From Patiria miniata (lineage: Eukaryota > Echinodermata > Asteroidea > Valvatida > Asterinidae): a stretch of 64,000 nucleotides of DNA. A model generated the notes under the pieces. It made no database searches, was not told the DNA's origin, and was given only the letters and a program-made list of their open reading frames with translations. Position numbers and translations under genes: made by a program. The stretch spans positions 29,967,315-30,031,314 of the forward strand of contig NW_024037069.1 of assembly GCF_015706575.1 (NCBI RefSeq). Reading direction: 5' to 3'. Below, in pieces: positions 1 to 11,599 of this stretch (within the stretch, counting starts at the first letter, position 1; every line of letters starts with the position of its first letter).

Positions 1-3000
1 TGATATCTCTTGGGGATGTATTTCTGGCCTCTACCCACCTTCTGTGAACATTTGACCAAATTTTGTGAAGTTGGATTTCCTAGCCAAAAATCTGTATTTT
101 TGATGACCGTGGATATGAAAAACTTTTCAGATTTTGGCCATTTTGGGTAAAAAACTGTCATGTTTGTTTTCTTCCTGGATCCTGACTTTGGTGAGCTGCA
201 ATCTCTTGGGGATGCATTTCTGACCTCTTCCCACCTATTGTGAACATTTGACCAAATTTTGTGAAGTTGGATTTCCTAGCCAAAAATCAGTATTTTTGAT
301 GACCTCGGATATGGAAAACTTTTCAGATTTGGGCCATGTTGGCTTAAAAATTGAAATGTTTGTTTTCTCCCTGGATCCTGACTTTGGTGAGCTGCAATCT
401 CTTGGGGATGCATTTCTGACCTCTACCCACCTATTGTGAACATTTGACCAAATTTCGTGAAGTTGGATTTTTGGGCCAAAAATCTGTATTTTTGATGACC
501 GTGGATATGGAAAACTTTTCAGATTTTGGCCATGTTGGCTTAAAAACTGAAATTTTTCTTTTCTGCCTGGATCCTGACTTTGGTGAGCTGATACTCTTGG
601 GGATGTATTTCTTGCCTCTACCCACCTTGTGTGAACATTTGACTTAATTTCGTGTGAATTTGGATTTTGTCGCCAAAAATCAGTATTTTTGATGACCGAG
701 GATATGCAAAACCTTTTCAGAATTCGGCCATGTTGGGTTAAAAACTGAAATGTTTGTTTTCTGCCTGGATCCTGACTTTGGTGAGCTGATATCTCTTTGG
801 GATGCAATCCTGACCTCTTCCTACCTATTGTGAACATTTGACCAAATTTCATGAATTTGGTTTTTTGGGCCAAAAATCAGTATTTTGGGCCAAAAATCAG
901 TATTTTTGATGACCGCGGAAAACTTTTTGGGTAAAAAACTGAAATGTTTGTTTTTTCCCTCGAGCCTGACTTTGGTTCGCTGAAATCTCTTGGGGATTCA
1001 TTGCTGGCCTCTACCCACCTTGTGTGAACATTTGACTTAAGTTCGTGAAGTTGGATTTTCAGGCCAAAAATCAGTATTTTTGATGACTGTGGATAAGGAA
1101 AACCTTTTCGGATTTTGGCCATGTTGGGTAAAAAACTGAAATGTTTCTTTTCTCTCTGGATCCTGACTTTGGTGAGCTGATATCTCTTGGGGATGCTTTT
1201 CTGGCCTCTACCCACCTTGTGTGAACATTTGACCAAATTTTGTGAAGTTGGATTTCCTAGCAAAAAATCAGTATTTTTGATGACCGTGGATATGGAAAAC
1301 TTTTCAGATTTTGGCCATTTTGGGTAAAAAACTGAAATTTTTGTTTTCTCCCTTGATCCTGACTTTGGTGAGCTGAAATCTCTTGGGGATGCATTTCTGA
1401 CCTCTTTCCACCTATTGTGAACATTTGACCAAATTTCTTGAAGTTGGATTTTGGGGCCAAAAATCAGTAATTTTGATGACCGCGGATATGGAAAACTTTT
1501 CAGATTTTGGCAATTTTTGGTAAAAAACTGAAATTTTTCTTTTCTGCCTGGATCCTGACTTTGGTGAGCTGATATCTCTTGGGGATGTATTGCTGGCCCC
1601 TACCCACTTTGTGTGAACATTTGACCAAATTTCGTGAAGTTAGATTTATGTGCCAAAAATCAGTATTTTTGATGACCGAGGATATGGAAAACTTTTCAGA
1701 TTTTGGCCATTTTGGGTAAAAAACTGAAATGTTTGTTTTCTCCCTGGATCCTGACTTTGGTGAGCTGAAATTTCTTGGGGATGTATTTCTGGCCTCTACC
1801 CACTTTGTGTGAACATTTCACCAAATTTAGTGAAGTTGGATTTTTGGGCCAAAAATCAGTATTTTTGATGACCGCGGATATGGAAAACTTTTCAGATTTT
1901 GGCCATTTTTGGTAAAAAACTGTCATGTTTGTGAACATTTGACCAAATTTTGTGAAGTTGGATTTTTGGGCCAAAAATCAGTCATTTTGATGACCGCTGT
2001 TATGGAAAACTTTTCAGGTTTTGGCCATTTTGGGTAAAAAAATGTAATGTTTGTTTTCTCCCTGGATCCTGACTTTGGTGAGCTAAAACCTCTTGGTGAT
2101 GCATTTCTGACCTCTTCCCACCTATTGTGAACATTTGACCAAATTTTGTGAAGTTGGATTTCCTAGCCAAAAATCAGTATTTTTGATGACCTCGGATATG
2201 GAAAACTTTTCAGATTTTGGCCATGTTGGCTTAAAAATTGAAATGTTTGTTTTCTCCCTGGATCCTGACTTTGGTGAGCTGATATCTCTTGGGGATGCAT
2301 TTCTGACCTCTACCCACCTATTGTGAACATTTGACCAAATTTCGTGAAGTTGGATTTTTGGGCCAAAAATCAGTATTTTTGATGACCGCGGATATGGAAA
2401 ACTTTTCAGATTTTGGCCATTTTTGGTAAAAAACTGAAATGTTTGTTTTCTCCCTGGAGCCTGACTTTGGTGAGCTGAAATCTCTTGGGGATTCATTTCT
2501 AGCCTCTACCCACCTTGTGTGAACATTTGACTTAAATTTTTTGAAGTTGGATTTCTTAGCCAAAATTCAGTATTTTTGATGACCGCGGATATGGAAAACT
2601 TTTCAGATTTTGGCCATGTTGGTTCAAAAACTCAAATTTTTCTTTTCTGCCTGGATCCAGACTTTGGTGAGCTGATATCTCTTGGGGATGTATTTCTGGC
2701 CTCTACCCACCTTCTGTGAACATTTGACCAAATTTTGTGAAGTTGGATTTCCTAGCCAAAAATCTGTATTTTTGATGACCGTGGATATGAAAAACTTTTC
2801 AGATTTTGGCCATTTTGGGTAAAAAACTGTCATGTTTGTTTTCTTCCTGGATCCTGACTTTGGTGAGCTGCAATCTCTTGGGGATGCATTTCTGACCTCT
2901 TCCCACCTATTGTGAACATTTGACCAAATTTTGTGAAGTTGGATTTCCTAGCCAAAAATCTGTATTTTTGATGACCGTGGATATGGAAAACTTTTCAGAT

Positions 3001-3996
3001 TTGGGCCATGTTGGCTTAAAAATTGAAATGTTTGTTTTCTCCCTGGATCCTGACTTTGGTGAGCTGCAATCTCTTGGGGATGCATTTCTGACCTCTACCC
3101 ACCTATTGTGAACATTTGACCAAATTTCGTGAAGTTGGATTTTTGGGCCAAAAATCTGTATTTTTGATGACCGTGGATATGGAAAACTTTTCAGATTTTG
3201 GCCATGTTGGCTTAAAAACTGAAATTTTTCTTTTCTGCCTGGATCCTGACTTTGGTGAGCTGATACTCTTGGGGATGTATTTCTTGCCTCTACCCACCTT
3301 GTGTGAACATTTGACTTAATTTCGTGTGAATTTGGATTTTGTCGCCAAAAATCAGTATTTTTGATGACCGAGGATATGCAAAACCTTTTCAGAATTCGGC
3401 CATGTTGGGTTAAAAACTGAAATGTTTGTTTTCTGCCTGGATCCTGACTTTGGTGAGCTGATATCTCTTTGGGATGCAATCCTGACCTCTTCCTACCTAT
3501 TGTGAACATTTGACCAAATTTCATGAATTTGGTTTTTTGGGCCAAAAATCAGTATTTTGGGCCAAAAATCAGTATTTTTGATGACCGCGGAAAACTTTTT
3601 GGGTAAAAAACTGAAATGTTTGTTTTTTCCCTCGAGCCTGACTTTGGTTCGCTGAAATCTCTTGGGGATTCATTGCTGGCCTCTACCCACCTTGTGTGAA
3701 CATTTGACTTAAGTTCGTGAAGTTGGATTTTCAGGCCAAAAATCAGTATTTTTGATGACTGTGGATAAGGAAAACCTTTTCGGATTTTGGCCATGTTGGG
3801 TAAAAAACTGAAATGTTTCTTTTCTCTCTGGATCCTGACTTTGGTGAGCTGATATCTCTTGGGGATGCTTTTCTGGCCTCTACCCACCTTGTGTGAACAT
3901 TTGACCAAATTTTGTGAAGTTGTATTTCCTAGCAAAAAATCAGTATTTTTGATGACCGTGGATATGGAAAACTTTTCAGATTTTGGCCATTTTGGG
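1..3996. repeat. Higher-order duplication inside array 1 (offset 2672 bp)
   Basis: Positions 1 to about 1324 and 2673 to about 3996 are nearly identical over many monomers, including idiosyncratic ones such as the doubled GGCCAAAAATCAGTATTTT near 875-900 and 3547-3572. Only a few substitutions separate them, for example around 288-302 against 2960-2974 and one base near 1249 against 3921. Identity is lost abruptly after the GGCCATTTTGGGTA block. Monomers within one unit differ far more than the two copies do, which is the signature of a recent duplication of a multi-monomer block, as in higher-order satellites. Confidence 0.9.
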
Positions 3997-4155
3997 TACA
4001 AAAATGAATTGTTTGTTTGCTCCCTGGATCCTGACTTTGGTAAGCGGAAATCTCTTGGGGATTCATTGCTGGCCTCTACTCACCTTGTGTGAACATTTGA
4101 GTTAATTTGGTGAAGTTGGATTTTTGGGCCAAAAATTGATAATGTTGATGACTGC
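1..4155. repeat. Satellite array 1, monomers of about 196 bp
   Basis: About 21 head-to-tail monomers, each carrying recognisable blocks: GAACATTTGACCAAATTT, GAAGTTGGATTT, CAGTATTTTTGATGACC, GGATATGGAAAACTTTTCAG, CTGGATCCTGACTTTGGTGA and CTCTTGGGGATG. The array is already running at base 1 and ends near 4155, where the match decays inside the GATGACTGC block. Monomers differ by many substitutions and some are shortened (for example around 875-960). A block of about 1.3 kb recurs almost unchanged 2672 bp further on, so a higher-order unit exists. Both strands show stop-poor frames, but frame changes from monomer to monomer, so I treat it as non-coding satellite. It has the same family and orientation as the array at 50608-64000. 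Confidence 0.95.
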
Positions 4156-4189
4156 TTGTATAGAATACTAATTTACATATTGTGATGTC

Positions 4190-4510
4190 ACTTGTCACGT
4201 GATGACGTCATGATGACGGCACACACAGTGCATTTATCCTCATACATATGAGGCTGCACTTGTAAGGAAGAAGGAAGGAAGGAATGTTCGTCATACATCT
4301 TCAGATGCTTGTCTAAGTGTGTGCCGAGTAAAAAGTCAATCGGATTGATTTTAGTGCCCAAAGTGGCTTCCACAATGAAAACGTGCACAAATGCTAAGGG
4401 GAATGGCTGAAAAGAAGAAGACAAAAAAAAAACTTGAACGAAAGTAAAGGCTGCTACAGCAGGTTGCCGAAACAGCCAAAAAGCCAAATTGATAGCCTTC
4501 TTTAAATTTC
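4190..4510 (-). repeat. Dispersed repeat with TGACGTCA, related to 41430-41760
   Basis: Immediately after satellite array 1 lies a copy, on the minus strand, of the repeat at 41430-41760. Shared landmarks in the same order are a GGCTTTTT/GGCTG..TTTCGGC block, a T-rich run, a GTGCACGTTTT block and a TGACGTCATGATGACG block. The cAMP-response-like palindrome TGACGTCA lies at about 4204-4211. I cannot assign the repeat to a named family. It lies in what is probably the 3' part of PGLS intron 3. Confidence 0.6.
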
Positions 4511-5179
4511 AGGGGGTTGGGACATACTGGGATACGCTCCTGCCCACTTCCTGCACCCTTCCCCTCACCCCTCCCGCTCACCCCTTCCCCTAATACGTCA
4601 CTGACTAAAGTCTGTCTATTCTCTGCGAATGTTCAATCATTTTAACTGGCATCACTCAAATTAGTCACAAGTTCCCACAGCTTGATTTGATTTTCGGCAT
4701 TTTTTAATACACATCTTGCATATCAATAGAGCCATCTACTTTTACCACACACATATAGTTTCTATAAACTGAGCGTATTCAAGAATGAATACGAAAGGGA
4801 TGCTGTTTGTTGTGCAGATGAAAAACTGTGACGTGTTAATGATGTTAGTGAAAAATGTTGTTAAGATTCATATTTTGGTGGACCCACTTCAATCATACAA
4901 AAGTTGCAAAATAACTTCTTGAGTCTTTGATCCAAGTCCGATAACGTGAAAGTAAAACAGTGCTTACCAAAGATTACCTGAAATAGAAGTTCAAAACAAC
5001 TGAATACAAAGGCCATTTATTACAAGAGTGTTGCACATTCCCATAAATAGAGTTGTATTTTTTTTTTTAATAGAACATATAACTTGAAATATTGTCAGTG
5101 AAAATTAAACAACTTGTGGAAGAACACTGAGAGTGCATTTTCAGACACAGGACTAAAATACAGCCTACAAATAAAATAA
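4511..5179. other. Intronic or intergenic sequence, no feature seen
   Basis: AT-rich sequence between the dispersed repeat and the fold-back element. A C-rich stretch of C(4-5)-T/A motifs lies at 4540-4590. I see no exon, RNA gene or regulatory motif that can be defended. If the PGLS model is right, this is the 3' portion of intron 3. Confidence 0.5.
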
Positions 5180-5826
5180 ATTACAGAGTCAAAAAGTGGA
5201 ACCCATCCCCAGAAAATATATTTCATATTTTTTTTTAAATGTAGCACCAAAAATAACGACTGGAAAACCCATTTCAAGCTACCTTTAGATGATAAAATTA
5301 CTGAAGTTGCTTAATCCATTCAAAGAATATCACCATCTAAATGCAATGACCCTTAACCCTGTTTCTTCCAAAAAGAAAAACATTTTATTGTGTATTCTGA
5401 CTGTTTGGAACAACAGTTTCAAGTGTCAACGCTTGCACTGTTGAACACAATATCATTATTAGCAACCCTGGTAAGGCAAAAAACGTGATTTATAAAATCC
5501 ATTTGTTTTAATAGACGGCTCTTTCAAAGGACTTTGTGTAATATTTTTAACTTTTAAACTGCGGTTCTATCACTGGTGATGTTTGCAGACACTTGTGACG
5601 ACGATTCTTGAAATTACATTTTTGGTTGAAAGACGTTTTAGGGTCATTGTGTTTAAATGGTGATATTCTTTGAACAGATTGAGCAATTTCACTAATTGTT
5701 CTCATCTAAAAGTAGCTTATGAAATTGGCTTTCCAGTCATTATTTTTGTTGCTACATATAAATTTTCAAAAATATGTAATACAATTTTTGGGGTTTGGGT
5801 TCCGCTTTTTTGTCTCACCCTGTATT
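5180..5826. mobile_element. Fold-back (MITE-like) element, about 650 bp
   Basis: The two halves are imperfect reverse complements centred near 5490. The left arm (TTACAG..AGTCAAAAAGTGGAACCC, then the CATTTCAAGCTACC and AATATCACCAT blocks) is mirrored by ATGGTGATATT, GTAGCTTATGAAATTGG and GGGTTCCGCTTTTTTGTCTC on the right, ending CACCCTGTA. The same terminus CACCCTGTA / TACAGGGTG recurs in elements at 6228-6634, 13484-13996 and 23103-23584, suggesting one superfamily of non-autonomous elements. No transposase is encoded. It sits just upstream of the PGLS exon 4 acceptor. Confidence 0.8.
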
Positions 5827-5887
5827 TAAAAAATGACAATAACATTGAACATTCTAAATAGTGATCTCATATTTGTTTTCTCCCCAG

Positions 5888-6007
5888 CGTGTTTTGGAAG
5901 GCAATGACGCAGAGCCACTGCCAGCGGCCAGGGTGCAGCTGAAGCAAGGCACCGTGCACTGGTTCCTGGACAACGACGCGGCAGGCAAACTGCAAGCAAA
6001 GTACTGA
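5888..6007 (+). CDS. PGLS: 6-phosphogluconolactonase, last coding exon (partial gene)
   Basis: The exon begins after the acceptor TTTTCTCCCCAG, reads 39 codons and ends with TGA at 6005-6007. It starts RVLEGNDAEPLPAARVQ and contains the block GTVHWFLDNDAAGKL; both match the C-terminal part of animal 6-phosphogluconolactonase, where a PLPA-A-VQP..G.L.WFLD-AA pattern is characteristic. The family hydrolyses 6-phosphogluconolactone to 6-phosphogluconate in the cytosolic oxidative pentose phosphate pathway. The exon starts in phase 0, matching the phase-0 end of exon 3 at 50607, but exons 1-3 are not upstream within this window: the sequence to the left is satellite. The only AATAAA noticed downstream (6360-6365) lies inside the next fold-back element. 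Identification is strong; whether this exon belongs with the exons at 47089-50607 is unresolved. Confidence 0.88.
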   Translation, partial: RVLEGNDAEPLPAARVQLKQGTVHWFLDNDAAGKLQAKY

Positions 6008-6227
6008 TGGGAAATCATCATGTTGAACATCTAAAATGGCTAGAAACACTAAATTATGAATTGATGAGGTCAGTATGACGACCGTGCACTTAAAGTACCC
6101 CCTCAACCATTAACAGATCACTGGGAAGGACATTTGAATACGTTGTTGAGGGCGCCAGACGCTCATGTGAAGATGCTGCGGGTTTGTGCGCTTTCAGAAG
6201 AAAATAAGTTGTGTGAATTTCAAGAAA

Positions 6228-6634
6228 TACAGGGTGGTCCAAACAAAATTTACACTTTTTCAGAGGCAGATTTCTCAAAATTGGGGAGACATGTTGAAAT
6301 AGTTTTAAGATATTCCTTAACTACAAGATCTTGGTGGTATATAGTGTAACAGCACTGAAAATAAAGCCTAATTCAAGAAATGGCGGCCACTGAATTAAAG
6401 AAATGACGATGACCATATCTCATTCACGCGTCATGGTGGACACTGGTTTTTGACCATTTTTGCTGTAAATGGCTGTCATTTCTGAATTTACTTTTTTTTT
6501 TCAACGCTGATTTTACCATACACAACCGAGATCTTGTAGTTTAGGAATATCTTAAAACAATTCAACATGTGCCCCAATTTTAAGAAATCTGCGTCTGAAA
6601 TAGTGTAATACTTTTTTTTTTACCACTCTGTATA
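6228..6634. mobile_element. Fold-back MITE, about 407 bp, ends TACAGGGTGG / CCACTCTGTA
   Basis: Terminal inverted repeats begin ATACAGGGTGGTCCAAA on the left and end with the mirrored TACCACTCTGTAT on the right. Inner arms also pair: CAGATTTCTCAAAATTGGGG with CCCCAATTTTAAGAAATCTG, and GATATTCCTTAACTACAAGAT with its mirror near 6530-6560. There is no coding capacity. It lies about 220 bp after the PGLS stop codon and may supply the AATAAA at 6360-6365. Confidence 0.85.
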
Positions 6635-6759
6635 CGTATGAACATGGTGTGTGTATGCAGTTTGTTCTTCCCACTAGGGCTTGTGAAGGTAGCCAGATAA
6701 CGCCATGTCATGTACTGTAAGTGCATGGGCTCCATAGCATTGATCTCAAAAACTCTCAT

Positions 6760-7244
6760 TTAAAGGGAACATACAGCATTTGCAAAAAACTGCCAAATTA
6801 TTATGAAATACCTGAATGACAGTCTAAAGCATCTCGTAAAATCAGGGCACCTGTTGTGCTGTCATTTTCAAGAAAATGGTATTTTTGTATCAAAAACGGG
6901 CTCTTTTTTTCTTCAAATACTCCCGCAATTAACCAAATTTAGTTAGTACACATTTTCTTTGCGATCGATTACACGCCTTTATGAATGGGTACAAGCCAGC
7001 TAGACTGGTTCTCTGACCTTACAATTCCCTGATGTCTATAAATTGCTCAATTTCAACTTAAGTGGGGTCAAGGAACCAGACTACAGGAACATGATTGTTT
7101 TTCTTAGCTTTTCCAGCATCTACAAACACAAAACTTCAAACAAGTCAGTGTAACAATTTTGGCTACAAAATACTAAACAACCCTCCCCAATTCCATCCCT
7201 TTCTGAAAATTACAATAAAAGCAAATGTTGTATATTCCCTTTAA
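6760..7244. mobile_element. MITE-like element with TTAAAGGGAA ends
   Basis: The left end TTAAAGGGAACATACAGCAT is mirrored by the right end GCAAATGTTGTATATTCCCT followed by TTAA. TTAA at both outer edges would fit a TTAA target-site duplication, as in piggyBac-type elements, but the assignment is inference. Length is about 485 bp with no ORF of note. Confidence 0.7.
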
Positions 7245-8266
7245 CACAAAGCGTTCTTGCCTTCTCGGGACAACATACTAAATACAACAATACATAATTA
7301 TAGAACAATACATAATTATACAACAATACGTAACTATAAAACAATATCTTAAAGCATTGAAATTTTGTACAATGCAGTGACAAAAAGTAAAATGAGTCGA
7401 TATTTGAATATATACACGTACATCTATTCCTTATTTAGAGTCCAATACATGCTCGACTGTATTTGAAGAATAAGAACTAAAGACCAAATGTCATATTCTT
7501 TATTACATTAAACTATCAAGGATAGACTGAAATTTACATGAAAATGATGTACAACATTATTCAAAGTAAACTTGAATATCGACAAAGCTTTTAAAACATT
7601 TTTTTATGTCTCAACATGATTAATTCTGTTTACAAAGCTACTTCTAATTATCTGTCGGAAATTTGAGACTTGCAAAACAAATTGGTCACCAACAAAATTT
7701 CAGCAACCCTCATCAATTGAAATATTCTGTTCACTTTTAAAATTTACAGTTCTTTCTTTCATAATAAAAGAAATAAAGCATGACCACCAACCATCGTGAT
7801 TTGGAAGACTGAGATGTCTTGTTTTTTTTTAAGCACCGATCTGTAAGAACGTGCGAGTATGTTTCATAAATTGAAAACATGAACAAATCATATGTCATAC
7901 GCATTACCTTTAACAATGGTATTAATTTTGGTGGTTAAAGTATATTTTTATACCTCTTATATTCGGAATAAATAAATCAACATCAATTTCGATGCAGACA
8001 AGTGAAAGTATATACTTTTTGTTCAGTTCGACTACCCCCCCCCCCCTCAAAAAAAATATAAAGGGTACAACAGAAACAATGGCCATTGGGTGAAGAGGCC
8101 TGATGCTAACTTTAGTCAGTTTGAAGATACATTCCCCCTGTTCGAGTTTCATATGGAAAATGAGCTTTGTTTTTTCAATTGCTATTTCCTAGAAATATTA
8201 ATAGAAAAGTTATTCACTTTTGGAATGAAAGATCGAGCGAAAACATTCAGCGATGTTTAGTCGTCG
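7245..8266. repeat. AT-rich spacer with a short 18-bp tandem repeat (7286-7345)
   Basis: Three copies of an 18-bp unit of the form AATACATAATTATAGAAC lie at 7286-7345. The remainder is AT-rich with no supported gene. A run of 14 C is at about 8034-8047. The 7400-7900 part resembles 31725-31990 in wording (for example a TCTCAACATGATT block followed by ACAAAG), suggesting an old duplication. Confidence 0.5.
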
Positions 8267-8653
8267 AATAAGCCACTTCAGAGTTACTAATGCACATGCG
8301 CATATCAAGATTCAACCATTTACTTTACTTTTGTGGATAAACAGTTTGCCATTCGCGAGCAAAATCATAGCAGGGTACCACCGAAATCAAAGAAAAGATC
8401 TTGTTTTTAAATGAATGCTAACTTTTGAGTATTTTTAATGGCACCATGGCTTAAATTGTTTTGTATACTCCAACTTTTGTGCGAACAAAATTTCCATCTT
8501 ATTTTTGATTCGATGAAACATTGCAAAATGTGGATTTGGTTACCACATCCCCCTTAGACTTGTGTGCATTTATCTGCTGTGTTTATCCACAACACTTTAA
8601 AATCGTTGAATCTGATGTGCGCATGCGCTGTAGTAACTCCGAAGTGGCTTATT
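8267..8653. mobile_element. MITE-like element with about 50-bp terminal inverted repeats
   Basis: The left end AATAAGCCACTTCAGAGTTA runs into GCGCATATCAAGATTCAAC. The right end mirrors it: GTTGAATCTGATGTGCGCAT, then GTAACTCCGAAGTGGCTTATT. The arms are about 50 bp and 85-90% matched by eye. No transposase. It lies in the spacer 3' of the two-helix gene. Confidence 0.85.
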
Positions 8654-9068
8654 ACTTGTACACAATGATGGAATTAGTCGTTGTCAGACAATAATCCATT
8701 AAAAGAAAACATACAAATTGACAAATCGTTAGAGGATATAAACCAACTAAAAGCACTGGGAATACATTTTAAAGGGAAAAACTACCAGGAAGGAAGTTAA
8801 AGTGCGCTGCTGGTACGTACGGTAGACATAATTCTAAAACTTGTTATGGACAAATCTGAGACTGTATTCGAAATAATGCCATGATCATGTATCATCAAAG
8901 ACACAATTCTCTCAAATATTTCCCCTATCTGCCCCACTTCAGGTGTCCTTCAGCCTCAAACGATCTTCTTCGTTGTCACGTTAAGGGGGTACACTGTACA
9001 AGTAATCTACGTGTTCTGGTGCTATTCTTGAGGTATAAAAACAACATTCTTCCTTCTTCCTTATGGCC
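8654..9068. other. 3' flank of the two-helix membrane protein gene
   Basis: No repeat or exon recognised. On the minus strand this is the region downstream of the stop codon at 9069-9071 and would contain its 3' UTR. I did not find a convincing polyadenylation signal. Confidence 0.4.
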
Positions 9069-11599
9069 TCATTGTTCTTCGTCTTCTGCACATTCGTCGG
9101 CACACAAACAGAAGCAAGCAATGCAGATGAATGCCGCTAAGCCTACCACAAAGCCAATGCCCATACCCATCGCGACTTCTGTAAAAGAATTGGAAAAAGA
9201 CGTCCTCGGATTGTGTAAAAAAAAAAAAAGATGCCCCCTGCCCCCCCCCCAAAAAAAAGGGTTCATCAAATAGTTATCGATTATATGACCATAACATTAA
9301 AAACGTGAAGTTTAATCCTCCAACTGTTTTGGTATATTTTAATATGTAATTCTATAATGTATTTAATTTTATTAGTATATTATGCCTATACCACGACATT
9401 TACCCACCCATCTAAGAATAATACAGACAGACTGTGTTGTACAAAATATACAGTTGATTTAATAGAGCCTGGAAGTTCAGTAGTTCACCCCCTATAGTGG
9501 CGTGCTTCCGGACCCCTCGAATAGACAAACTTAATTATAACGAGCAAACATTCTAAAATTTGCAATTATTTTGGTACATTGATTTTTTAAGAAAACCGCC
9601 CTCGAAAAAGGCCTTTGTAAACTAGTTATAGCATCTCAAGTTATGAAAACTGAAAAACCACATGACCTAAAAAAAGATATATCGTGCCAAAAAATTGACC
9701 TCTCACGTGCGCTTCCGAAAAGCTAAAATACATAAAGACTAGTGGAATTCTACGGAAACGTATTAACGCCACACATTTATTTATCACGTACGTACGTGAT
9801 AAGTTTCACGTACGTACATGATAAGTTTTCTGTTTCACGTACGTACGTGATAAGTTACACGTACGTACGTGATATGTTTCACGTACGTACGCGATGAGTT
9901 CACGTACGTACGTGAAAACTATCAGTATATCACGTGTTTTACTGCGTGCGTTTAGTTAGTCTGGTTCCCATACCAAATTCTGACTATTCCTGATGAATCT
10001 TAGGTCAGGCAGCCTCCGTGGCTAAAAATAAACATGACGACATTGATGGCCCTTTATGCTAAGACAGTTTGATGTTTTTGTAAGATAACATTGACTAATG
10101 TTGATCTGGAATCTTCAAAATTAGGCACCCAAATAGCACTGTTAGCAGGCGGAGCCGAATGAAGACAGAGTTTTGGAAAATCCGATTATATTTGATGCAC
10201 AAACTTGTCGTTGAATTTCAAGATTTCTAAATGAAAGCAATGAATATTAATTATCGACTCATTTAAAAAAAAAAAAGTAATAAGCAATTAGCAGTTAATT
10301 AAACCTATATTGTATTCGGAAATACTCGGGCGCTATCCGATTGTCGACGAAACGACTTCGGCAAATTCGGAAATTTTCAGGAAAAAGGAGGAATTCCTCC
10401 CGTTTTATTCACGTGACGTAAATTGTAATACAATGTATTACCGGAGGCTACCGGACCTAAGATTCATCGGGAATAGCCAGAATCTTTTGGTCTGGGAACC
10501 AGACTACGTTTAGTTTTAGTTAGTCGCGGCATGTCAACTATCATGTACGTACGTGAAACTTATCATGTACGTACGTGAAACTTATCACGTACGTACGTGT
10601 AACTTATCATGTACGTACGTGAAACAGAAAACTTATCACGTAAGTACGTGAAAAAAATAAATAAGTGTGTGGCGGTAATACGTTTCCGTAGAATTCGGTG
10701 CACTCGTAATTTTACGAAATCATTTTGTGGCGGTCATTGGTTACAAACTGAGAGTTAAATGAGGCTTTGGATTATTCAACTTTTTAATAATCTTGAAGGA
10801 CTCATTAGCATTAACTTACAAAACAAAAATCTAAAATAACCGCTGATAACGATTGCATTCAAGCCAGCCTGACTAAATCTAGAATCCATTAGCTGTAGGT
10901 AGATAAATTTTCACGTCGTTAATTTCATGTTCGATCACGCAAGTACAAAAAGTTTGCGATGTCAAAACAAACGCGAAGTGAGAAGGAGACCTATAGAACG
11001 AAAATGCCGGATGTGTGAAGGTCGTAAGTAAACACAATTTACCATATCCAAGTGATTTCTCACCATTTCTTGTTGAATTGAGGAATACCAAGATAAATTA
11101 CAACATGAATAATGTTTCTTTTGGTAATTAGGCCTGCGGTTCGAAATCATTGTCAAATATTATAGCAATTAAAAAGGGCAACCTATTATGTAGGGCCTCG
11201 CGAGGGGTCCGGAAGCTCGCCGCGTGACCTTTTACTTTCAGGCTCCTTTGGGATTGCACCGTTCCCCCATGCCCAGTGGGATGACGTTGATTACTGAGTT
11301 TTCGTTCCCGACTGTCATCGTCGTTGTCATCGACATTTTATGCATAATACTTAACTTACCAACAATAGTGTCGGTCGTTAGGGCGCCAATAAGCGCACCA
11401 GCCAGAGCCGTGATGGCGAGGAAAACAACCACCAAAATGGCGACCCATAATCTTTTAATGACTCGATCCTTTTCCAAAATTCGTTTTGCCTGTCTATTGC
11501 TCCAACAAATTCCCATGGCGAGGAGCTGTGCGTGTACCACCAACTGGTAGTCTGTGTTGATGAGAGCTAGACCGCCAAGGTATGGTTGGTATATAGATC
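9069..11599 (-). CDS. Small two-helix membrane protein, last two exons (copy 1)
   Basis: Two minus-strand exons are supported: 11360-11599 and 9069-9178, joined in phase 1 (donor GTTG|GTAAGT, acceptor TTTTACAG|AAGTCG). Together they give about 115 residues. The order is a soluble stretch (GGLALINTDYQLVVHAQLL), a basic stretch (NRQAKRILEKDRVIKRLW), a first hydrophobic helix (VAILVVVFLAITALAGALIG), a second glycine-rich helix (GMGIGFVVGLAAFICIACF) and an acidic, cysteine-containing tail ending DEEQ. The first exon starts after TTCCCAG in phase 1, so at least one upstream exon is missing; I could not locate it. I do not recognise the family. A damaged paralog lies at 34900-36160, which supports the exon model. 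The intron (9179-11359) contains a large TIR element. Confidence 0.7.
9497..11223. mobile_element. TIR element, 1.73 kb, inserted in the intron of the two-helix gene
   Basis: The left terminus GTGGCGTGCTTCCGGACCCC is mirrored at the right end by GGGGTCCGGAAGCTCGCCGC, giving imperfect inverted termini of about 23 bp. The paralogous intron at 35022-35942 lacks this block although both introns share the word CCCACCCATCTAAGAATAAT, so the element is an insertion. It contains a nested 0.96 kb palindrome (9741-10704) and no recognisable transposase, so it is non-autonomous. Confidence 0.8.
9741..10704. repeat. Large inverted repeat with arrays of CACGTACGTACGTG
   Basis: The left arm starts AGTGGAATTCTACGGAAACG and the right arm ends with the mirrored CGTTTCCGTAGAATTCGGTG. 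Inside each arm lie about five copies of a 20-23 bp unit built on CACGTACGTACGTGATAAGT (left 9785-9925, right 10540-10655). The core CACGTACGTACGTG is itself a perfect 14-bp palindrome. Further in, CTGGTTCCCATACCA and CTGATGAATCTTAGGTC pair with TGGTCTGGGAACCAG and GACCTAAGATTCATCGGG near 10450-10505. The structure should extrude cruciforms readily. Confidence 0.92.
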
